Part shown: positions 58,486 through 64,000 of the stretch, in pieces
Position numbering within the stretch: position 1 is the stretch's first letter
How the letters are laid out: every line of letters starts with the position of its first letter
Assembly: GCF_000317025.1 (NCBI RefSeq)
Contig: NC_019689.1
Span: 1,129,501 to 1,193,500, forward strand
Length of the DNA: 64,000 nucleotides
Direction: 5' to 3'
DNA from: Pleurocapsa sp. PCC 7327
GTDB taxonomy: Bacteria > Cyanobacteriota > Cyanobacteriia > Cyanobacteriales > Microcystaceae
The notes under the pieces: model-generated
Databases searched by the model: none
What the model was told of the DNA's origin: nothing
Seen by the model: only the letters and a program-made list of their open reading frames with translations
Position numbers and translations under genes: made by a program

Positions 58486-59727
58486 ATGATAGAAGTTGTT
58501 GGAATTGGATTAGATGGAGCGGCAGGACTGTCAGAGAACGTTAGAGCTATTGTAGAAAATGCAACTTTATTGGTTGGAAGCGATCGCCATTTAAGTTATT
58601 TCCCCAAACATCCAGCTAAAAAATTAATTTTAAGCAATTTTCTTGAAGTCATTAAAGAAATCAAACAGCATGTAGACGAACGAGTTATTATTTTAGTCAG
58701 TGGCGATCCTTTGTTTTTTGGATTGGGGCGTTTGCTGTTAGAAAAATTTCCATCAGAACAATTAAGATTTCATCCCCACCTTACGTCAGTACAATTAGCA
58801 TTTAATCGAATTAAAGTTCCTTGGCAAGATGCAAAAGTTGTTAGCGTTCACGGACGGTCTTTAGAAAAGTTAACCCCTCTACTACAACAAGGTTTTGAAA
58901 AAATTGCTATTTTGACAGATGAAAAGAATAATCCAAGCGCGATCGCTCGTTTTTATTTAGGGTTGGATTTGCCGACGCGATATGATTTTTGGATTTGTGA
59001 AAATTTAGAAGATTCTCAAGAAAAAGTTTCTCAGTTTTCAGCAATAGAATTAGCCGATTTACTAGCGGATAATTTTGCCGATCTCAATATCGTTATTCTA
59101 CTGCGTCAATCTGAGGAGAAAGAACGACCATTAAATGTTGAAAATCTACCTTTATTAGGATTGCCAGATAGCATATTTTTAAGTTTTCAAGATCGACCTG
59201 GTTTAATGACCAAGAGAGAAATTCGCCTCTGTCTTTTGGGCGAATTAGGATTACAAGATGGACAAATTATTTGGGATATTGGTGCTGGGACGGGTTCGGT
59301 TTCGATTGAAATAGCTCGTCTGTGTCCTTCCTCGCAAATATATGCGATCGAAAAAACAGCGATGGGAATTAATTTGATTAAAAAAAATTGCCTACGCTTG
59401 CAAGTTTCTAACGTTATTCCAATTCATGGAAATGCACCAGAGATACTAACTGATTTACCAGAAACCAACCGGATTTTTATTGGAGGTAGCGGTGGGAATT
59501 TACTTGATATTTTAGAAACGTGTCAAAGAAAAATAGCTTCTGATGGGATTCTAGTATTAGCCTTAGCGACTTTAGAACATTTAAATAGTAGTTTGGTTTG
59601 GTTGCGCGATCGCGATTGGAGTTATCGTTTATTACAAGTACAAATATCCCGTTCCGTTCCCATCGGAAATATGACCCGTTTTTCTCCATTAAATCCCGTT
59701 ACTATTATTACGGCTAGGTTAAACTAG
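58486..59727 (+). CDS. cbiET: Bifunctional cobalt-precorrin-7 C5-methyltransferase / C15-methyltransferase-decarboxylase CbiET (CobL)
   Basis: The 413-residue protein is a fusion of two domains. Residues 1 to about 200 are CbiE, a SAM methyltransferase of the tetrapyrrole class (VVGIGLDGAAGL, LVSGDPLFFGLGR). Residues about 225-413 are CbiT, a Rossmann-type methyltransferase (MTKREIRLCLLGELGL, WDIGAGTGSVSIEIARL, IFIGGSGGNLLDILE). It methylates C5 and C15 and decarboxylates the C12 acetate in B12 synthesis. Its 3' end overlaps the converging pip gene by 14 bases. Confidence 0.94.
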   Translation: MIEVVGIGLDGAAGLSENVRAIVENATLLVGSDRHLSYFPKHPAKKLILSNFLEVIKEIKQHVDERVIILVSGDPLFFGLGRLLLEKFPSEQLRFHPHLTSVQLAFNRIKVPWQDAKVVSVHGRSLEKLTPLLQQGFEKIAILTDEKNNPSAIARFYLGLDLPTRYDFWICENLEDSQEKVSQFSAIELADLLADNFADLNIVILLRQSEEKERPLNVENLPLLGLPDSIFLSFQDRPGLMTKREIRLCLLGELGLQDGQIIWDIGAGTGSVSIEIARLCPSSQIYAIEKTAMGINLIKKNCLRLQVSNVIPIHGNAPEILTDLPETNRIFIGGSGGNLLDILETCQRKIASDGILVLALATLEHLNSSLVWLRDRDWSYRLLQVQISRSVPIGNMTRFSPLNPVTIITARLN

Positions 59728-60664
59728 CAAACTTATCTGTGGCATCTAATAAAGCACTGCGAATTCCTGGTTCTGTCATAGAATGTCCGGCATCGGGAAC
59801 GATGATAAATTCTGCTTCTTGCCATGCTTTATGCAGTTCCCAAGCTGTTATCATCGGACAAACTACATCATAGCGTCCTTGTACGATGACTGCTGGGATA
59901 TGACGAATGCGATCGATATTTTCTAACAGTTGATTTTCGCTTTTAAAAAAGCCACCATTGACAAAATAATGGCATTCAATTCTGGCAAATGCATCAGCAA
60001 ATTGATTTTCTCCAAACTTTTGAATCAGATCCTCAGATTGAAAAAGTTTACTTGTACTTGCTTCCCAAATCGACCAAGCACGCGCAGCTTGCAATCTGAT
60101 TTCTTTATCTTCGCTAGTTAACCGTTTATAGTACGCCGAGATGAGATCTCCTCTTTCTTCAGGAGGAATGGGTTTCAGATATTCTTCCCAAGCATCGGGA
60201 AAAATATTACTAGCGCCTTCTTGATAAAACCAAAGCAATTCTTTTTTTCGCAGTAGAAAAATCCCTCGTAATATTAATCCCTGACAACGTTGAGGATGAG
60301 TTTGACTATAGGCAAGAGACAGCGTACTCCCCCAACTCCCTCCAAAAACTACCCATTTTTCAATTCCTAAATGTTCCCGTAGTTTGTCGATATCGCCGAC
60401 TAAATCCCAAGTTGTATTTTCCTGCAACTCAGCATGAGGCGTACTTTTCCCGCAACCCCGTTGATCGAAAAGAACAATTCGCCATTGTTGGGGATCGAAA
60501 TATTGCCGATAGATAGGATCGATGCCACCACCTGGTCCGCCATGAAGAAAAATAACGGGTTTTCCTTGAGGATTGCCTACTTCTTCAAAATAGATTGTAT
60601 GTAAATCGGAAACTTTTAATTTGCCTTCATTGTAAGGCTCAATTGGTGGATAGAGTTCTCGCAT
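59714..60664 (-). CDS. pip: Proline iminopeptidase
   Basis: The 316-residue alpha/beta hydrolase (peptidase family S33) removes N-terminal proline from peptides. It has the oxyanion HGGPGGG, FDQRGCGKSTPH, the nucleophile elbow FGGSWGSTLSLAY, a catalytic Asp in VQGRYDVVCP and the His in VPDAGHSM. The conserved lead YPPIEPYNEGKLKVSDLHTI is present. It is probably cytoplasmic. It converges on and overlaps cbiET by 14 bases. Confidence 0.94.
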   Translation of the reverse strand: MRELYPPIEPYNEGKLKVSDLHTIYFEEVGNPQGKPVIFLHGGPGGGIDPIYRQYFDPQQWRIVLFDQRGCGKSTPHAELQENTTWDLVGDIDKLREHLGIEKWVVFGGSWGSTLSLAYSQTHPQRCQGLILRGIFLLRKKELLWFYQEGASNIFPDAWEEYLKPIPPEERGDLISAYYKRLTSEDKEIRLQAARAWSIWEASTSKLFQSEDLIQKFGENQFADAFARIECHYFVNGGFFKSENQLLENIDRIRHIPAVIVQGRYDVVCPMITAWELHKAWQEAEFIIVPDAGHSMTEPGIRSALLDATDKFASLT

Positions 60665-60758
60665 CTTTTCTACTCGTATCTGTTACTTATAATTAACCTT
60701 ATCTAACCGGTCTACTTTAAGGTTGAAAAATATTATTGTCTTCGAGCGCAGCAATAAT

Positions 60759-62069
60759 TTATGTTTGATTCCACTCCCCCCAAATTGCCAGAGTAATTCC
60801 AGGATCGTAAATATTAACAAACATAGTTTGTCCGTCGGGAGCAAAACAAATTCCGGCAAATTCGCTATTATTAAAAGCATTGCGAGCGAAGTGATAGTAT
60901 TCTCCTTCGGGAGTAATTCCTACTAAGAATTGTTCGCCCAATCCATCTTCACAAACCATCAAATGACCGAAAGGAGTTAGGATTAAATTATCGGGATAAT
61001 CCAAGACTTCCATTCCTGGCGATTCGACAAATAATTCTACCGTTTCAGAAGCAAGATTGTAGCGAAAAATTTGTCCTGTCCCTGCCTTTCCTCCGTTGGT
61101 ACAAGTCCAATAAATTTCGCCATTTCCAAAACAAATTCCTTCCCCTCTCCTAAAAATAGCTGCTCCTTTCGATTGTGCTTCATAGCGGAGCGTATCTTTT
61201 TCGGGGTCTACTTCTTCAATTTTGACCCACTCTACTTTTTTAGGGTTGCCCATCGGAAAATCGAGGCTGGTATTTACCGCAGGCATATCTTTGATAACTA
61301 AAGCTTCTAAAATTCCCCCCGCTTTTAAGTTACCATTTTGCTTAGGACGAAAGCGATAAATACAGCTATCTTCTCGATCTTCGGTTTGATAAATATAGCC
61401 TGTTTTGGGAGCGACTGCGATCGCTTCGTGTCGAAAACGTCCCATTGCGACAAGGGGAAGAGGAGGGGAAATTTTTCCATCAGCAAAAACCTCAAAATTA
61501 TAGCCGTGCTTGATAGATTCTGTTGTCAAATGGCTGAGATCGGAAGATTGTGGTGCTAAATCGTCTTCTTCACAACTAATCCACGACCCCCAAGGCGTTG
61601 AACCCCCAGAACAGTTACGATTCGTACCAGCAAGAGACACAAATTCTTCAATGGTTTGGCGATCTTTATCCACAATTAGAGTCGTCGTTCCCCCACTCGA
61701 GCGCCGATCGTAGTATTTATTAGTATTTGCTGCCATAACTGCGGGAGTTTGTCCCGGACTGAGTTCGTGATTGCGGACTAAAATTGTTGCTCCATTTTTG
61801 CCAGGAAAAGCTGCCATGCCATCATGACTGGTTGGCACGGGATTATTATCGCTCATCAGCTTTCCCGTTTGCGAAAGAATGCGATATTGAAATCTTTTTG
61901 GAAGATCTAAAATTCCATTGGGATCGGGAATCAGTTCGCCAAATCCTTTCGCCAATAGAGATTGACCTGTAGTTGCCCTCACATAATAATTCCTCAGCAG
62001 AGAAGCTAAGGCAAAAGTAGCAGCACCTGCACCCGCTAAAGTCAAAAAATTTCGTCGAGATAAAGCCAC
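60759..62069 (-). CDS. PhoX-like (DUF839) protein with Tat signal
   Basis: The 436-residue protein begins, from a GTG at 62069, with a twin-arginine signal (ALSRRNFLTLAGAGAATFAL). Exported PhoX/DUF839 features follow: HDGMAAFPGKNGATILVRNHE, LVDK-type strand repeats, NCSGGSTPWGSWISCEED, GRFRHEAIAVAPKTGYIYQTED and FNNSEFAGICFAPDGQTMFV. The family includes calcium-dependent alkaline phosphatases and relatives of unknown activity. A longer frame from a TTG at 62135 is possible but puts 22 odd residues before the signal. Phosphatase activity is inferred. Confidence 0.85.
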   Translation of the reverse strand: MALSRRNFLTLAGAGAATFALASLLRNYYVRATTGQSLLAKGFGELIPDPNGILDLPKRFQYRILSQTGKLMSDNNPVPTSHDGMAAFPGKNGATILVRNHELSPGQTPAVMAANTNKYYDRRSSGGTTTLIVDKDRQTIEEFVSLAGTNRNCSGGSTPWGSWISCEEDDLAPQSSDLSHLTTESIKHGYNFEVFADGKISPPLPLVAMGRFRHEAIAVAPKTGYIYQTEDREDSCIYRFRPKQNGNLKAGGILEALVIKDMPAVNTSLDFPMGNPKKVEWVKIEEVDPEKDTLRYEAQSKGAAIFRRGEGICFGNGEIYWTCTNGGKAGTGQIFRYNLASETVELFVESPGMEVLDYPDNLILTPFGHLMVCEDGLGEQFLVGITPEGEYYHFARNAFNNSEFAGICFAPDGQTMFVNIYDPGITLAIWGEWNQT

Positions 62070-62239
62070 AGTTTTTTCGGAGATTCTTCGAGGTCGAAAA
62101 CTAAACTCTATTAATATGCCTAATTTTTCGAGCAATTGACTAGATATTGCCGATAAGCCTACGCGATCGCTGTCTTACAAGGGCAACAGAAGTGTAACAA
62201 TGGTAAAGGTTATCTTGGTCACTTCTGGTTATTTTAATC

Positions 62240-62917
62240 GTGAAAAAGCTGGATTTGCGCCGCAAATTAGCTCGCAAGCAACGAAAAAGACTGCTCAAAG
62301 TAGTCGCGATCGTTATCTTAGGCGCGATGCTAGCTAGTTTGTTATTCAATATTGCCGTGCGATTGCCTTCCAATGCCTCGAAACCTGTAGATGCCGTGTT
62401 GGTATTGGGAGGTAGTATCCAACGAGAAATTCATGCAGCATGGTTGACAAAAGACTATCCAGATATTCCCTTCTTAATTTCACATGGTTCTGACGATCCC
62501 TGTATCTTATTCATTTTTCAACGAGCGGGCGCTAGATTGGAGCAAGTCTGGTTAGAAAGATGTGCCGATTCAACTTTTGGCAATTTCTTTTTCAGCGCGC
62601 CAATTCTACGTCGCTGGAATGCTCACAAAGTTAAATTAGTCACTTCTGGCAGTCATATAGAACGGGCGGAATGGATGGCAAAAATTTTACTAGGCGCTCA
62701 AGGAATGGCAGTCGAAATCGATCCTGTCCAAGAAAAAGGAATTCCGGGCAATCGAGAATCCAGACTGAAGACCACACTAGATGTAACTCGCAGCATAGTT
62801 TGGTCATTTTTTAGCCAATTGATTCAGCCCCCCTGCTTTGATGTCAAAGAGTTGGCGAATGTCGATTTACAAGCGTGGAAAGAAAAAGGATATGCCTGCG
62901 AGCGTCTAGTAAATTAG
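62240..62917 (+). CDS. YdcF/SanA-like DUF218 membrane-anchored protein
   Basis: The 225-residue protein starts with GTG and a very basic head (KKLDLRRKLARKQRKRLLK), then one membrane helix (VVAIVILGAMLASLLFNIAV). The DUF218 domain follows (VDAVLVLGGSIQREIHAAWL, PFLISHGSDDPCILFIFQRA, KLVTSGSHIERAEWMAKILL). Family members in other bacteria affect envelope integrity and sometimes bind SAM; the activity is unclear. It diverges from the PhoX-like gene and converges with hhoA, overlapping it by four bases at 62914-62917. Confidence 0.85.
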   Translation: MKKLDLRRKLARKQRKRLLKVVAIVILGAMLASLLFNIAVRLPSNASKPVDAVLVLGGSIQREIHAAWLTKDYPDIPFLISHGSDDPCILFIFQRAGARLEQVWLERCADSTFGNFFFSAPILRRWNAHKVKLVTSGSHIERAEWMAKILLGAQGMAVEIDPVQEKGIPGNRESRLKTTLDVTRSIVWSFFSQLIQPPCFDVKELANVDLQAWKEKGYACERLVN

Positions 62918-64000
62918 TTTTCTGCCTCCGCTGGAAACGCTGCGGGTTGGACGGCAAGGGTTTTCCTATCGCCATCGCGATTGACTTCGACTTTTAGTGT
63001 CGTTCCAATTTGGCTCTTTTCGACTTGTTCTTGTACGTCAGTAGCCGTGGCTACCTTTTGACCGCTGACTCTCTCAATGATATCTCCCGCTCGAAAACCT
63101 GACTCTGCTGCGGGCGAGTTCGGGATGACGCGGATGACTAATACGCCTCGATCCGTAGAGATGTTTAAGTTGAGTTCTTTGTCTCGATTGAGTTCTTCTC
63201 GCAATTCGGGAGACAGTGTAACCATGTGAATTCCCAAATACGGATGATCCACTTTTCCTTTTGTAAACAGTTGTTCGGCAATTCGCTGGGCGGTTTCGAT
63301 GGGAATGGCAAAACCCAACCCTTGAGCGTCGGCACGAATCGCAGTATTGACACCGATGACTTCGCCTGCGGCGTTGAGAAGGGGACCGCCAGAGTTACCG
63401 GGGTTGATCGCGGCATCGGTTTGGATAAATCTGACTCGTTTGTCGGGAACGCCGACATCGCTGCTAGAGCGACCCAAAGCGCTAATAATTCCTACCGTGA
63501 CGGTATTATCTAAACCTAAAGGATTGCCAATTGCGATCGCCCATTCTCCCGGTTGCAAGTTTTCTGCATTGCCAAGCGTCACGGTCGGTAAGTCGCTGGC
63601 GTTAATTTTCACCACCGCTACATCCGTTACCTTATCTATTCCTACTACCTGACCGTCATACACCTGACCGTCTTTGAGCGTTACCTTAACGCGAGCTGCG
63701 CCTTCGACTACATGTGCGTTAGTAAGCAAGCGTCCGTCGGCGCTAAGAATAAATCCCGATCCCGTTCCTCTCTCTATATATTCTCTGGGAATTGGCAAGT
63801 CTTGACCGAAAAATCGTCGAAAAAAGGGTTGCTCGAACGAGTCCGGAATTTGTTGGCTCACCTGACGAGCTGCATCGATCCGCACGACGGCGGGTCCTAC
63901 TTTTTGTACTGCCCTGGCAATAAAGTTTAAATTTTCTTGGGATGCCGAACCCGATGGAATCGGCAAGGTTTTACTAAAAGCGGTGGGAACTATCTGGGGC
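62914..64000 (-). CDS. hhoA: HtrA/Deg-type serine protease (N terminus beyond right edge)
   Basis: The visible 362 codons hold a trypsin-like protease domain with all three catalytic residues: His in LLTNAHVVEGA, Asp in KVTDVAVVKI and Ser in NPGNSGGPLLN. One PDZ domain follows (GVLVIRVIPNSPAAESGFRA, GDIIERVSGQ). This fits the cyanobacterial HhoA/HhoB/HtrA group, periplasmic or lumenal proteases that clear damaged proteins under heat or light stress. The frame is still open at base 64000, so the signal peptide and start lie outside; a TTG at 63966 is not taken as the start. Which of the three paralogues it is cannot be settled. Confidence 0.9.
   Translation of the reverse strand, partial: PQIVPTAFSKTLPIPSGSASQENLNFIARAVQKVGPAVVRIDAARQVSQQIPDSFEQPFFRRFFGQDLPIPREYIERGTGSGFILSADGRLLTNAHVVEGAARVKVTLKDGQVYDGQVVGIDKVTDVAVVKINASDLPTVTLGNAENLQPGEWAIAIGNPLGLDNTVTVGIISALGRSSSDVGVPDKRVRFIQTDAAINPGNSGGPLLNAAGEVIGVNTAIRADAQGLGFAIPIETAQRIAEQLFTKGKVDHPYLGIHMVTLSPELREELNRDKELNLNISTDRGVLVIRVIPNSPAAESGFRAGDIIERVSGQKVATATDVQEQVEKSQIGTTLKVEVNRDGDRKTLAVQPAAFPAEAEN

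Overview
The window is cyanobacterial chromosome. The evidence is the very frequent octamer GCGATCGC (HIP1), the sqdB-sqdX sulfolipid pair, DevBCA-type exporters, a monocistronic CIRCE-controlled groEL2, an Npun_F0813-type protein, a DUF4079 protein, CbiC/CbiET cobalamin genes and a DUF4347/DUF4114 giant surface protein. Base composition is mid-40s % GC by eye. A coccoid or pleurocapsalean-type lineage is only a guess. No phage, integrase, transposase or CRISPR array was seen.

Layout. 1-4700: start of smc (runs off the left edge), groEL2 with a CIRCE operator, fabG and an SNase-like nuclease. 4700-6720: five small exported proteins on the minus strand; the first has two curlin-like S-x5-Q-x-G-x2-N units. 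7060-11860: a phasin-like protein, an FKBP isomerase, a DUF4079 membrane protein, ruvB, argJ and a decayed gene. 11870-16190: a devB-devC-devA exporter followed by a frameshifted GNAT gene; its DevB has a 200-residue coiled-coil extension. 16490-23155: a VAO-type flavin oxidase with a LuxI/exosortase-type acyltransferase, a repeat-rich gap, an Npun_F0813-like protein and three tandem paralogous membrane proteins. 23160-30580: photolyase, Nudix hydrolase, folK, a ketosphinganine-reductase-like SDR, a flippase-like membrane protein, sqdB and sqdX.

30670-37220 is a conserved housekeeping block: rplS, tRNA-Trp(CCA), secE, nusG, rplK, rplA, an L10 leader with attenuator, rplJ, rplL, then lpxA and lpxB. 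37220-38590 is a gene-free patch of MITE-like and hairpin repeats. 38590-47744 holds one giant calcium-binding repeat protein (DUF4347, cadherin-like domains, a very long thrombospondin type 3 array, DUF4114) broken by one in-frame TAA. The right part carries a lipase-like hydrolase, an ABC-2 permease, a J-domain/TPR protein, the pntAA-pntAB-pntB transhydrogenase operon, a ComFB-type cyclic-dinucleotide receptor, a histone-deacetylase-fold protein, an orphan DevC, cbiC-cbiET, proline iminopeptidase, a PhoX-like protein, a YdcF-like protein and an HtrA protease that leaves the window.

The best candidates for something undescribed are the curlin-like small-protein cluster, the acyltransferase/oxidase pair, the triplicated membrane proteins and the giant repeat protein with its caspase-like N-terminal motif. 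Three lesions (positions about 11671, 12174 and 41850) suggest either local gene decay or sequence errors and deserve raw-read checking. All family names come from motif recognition by eye; no search was run.
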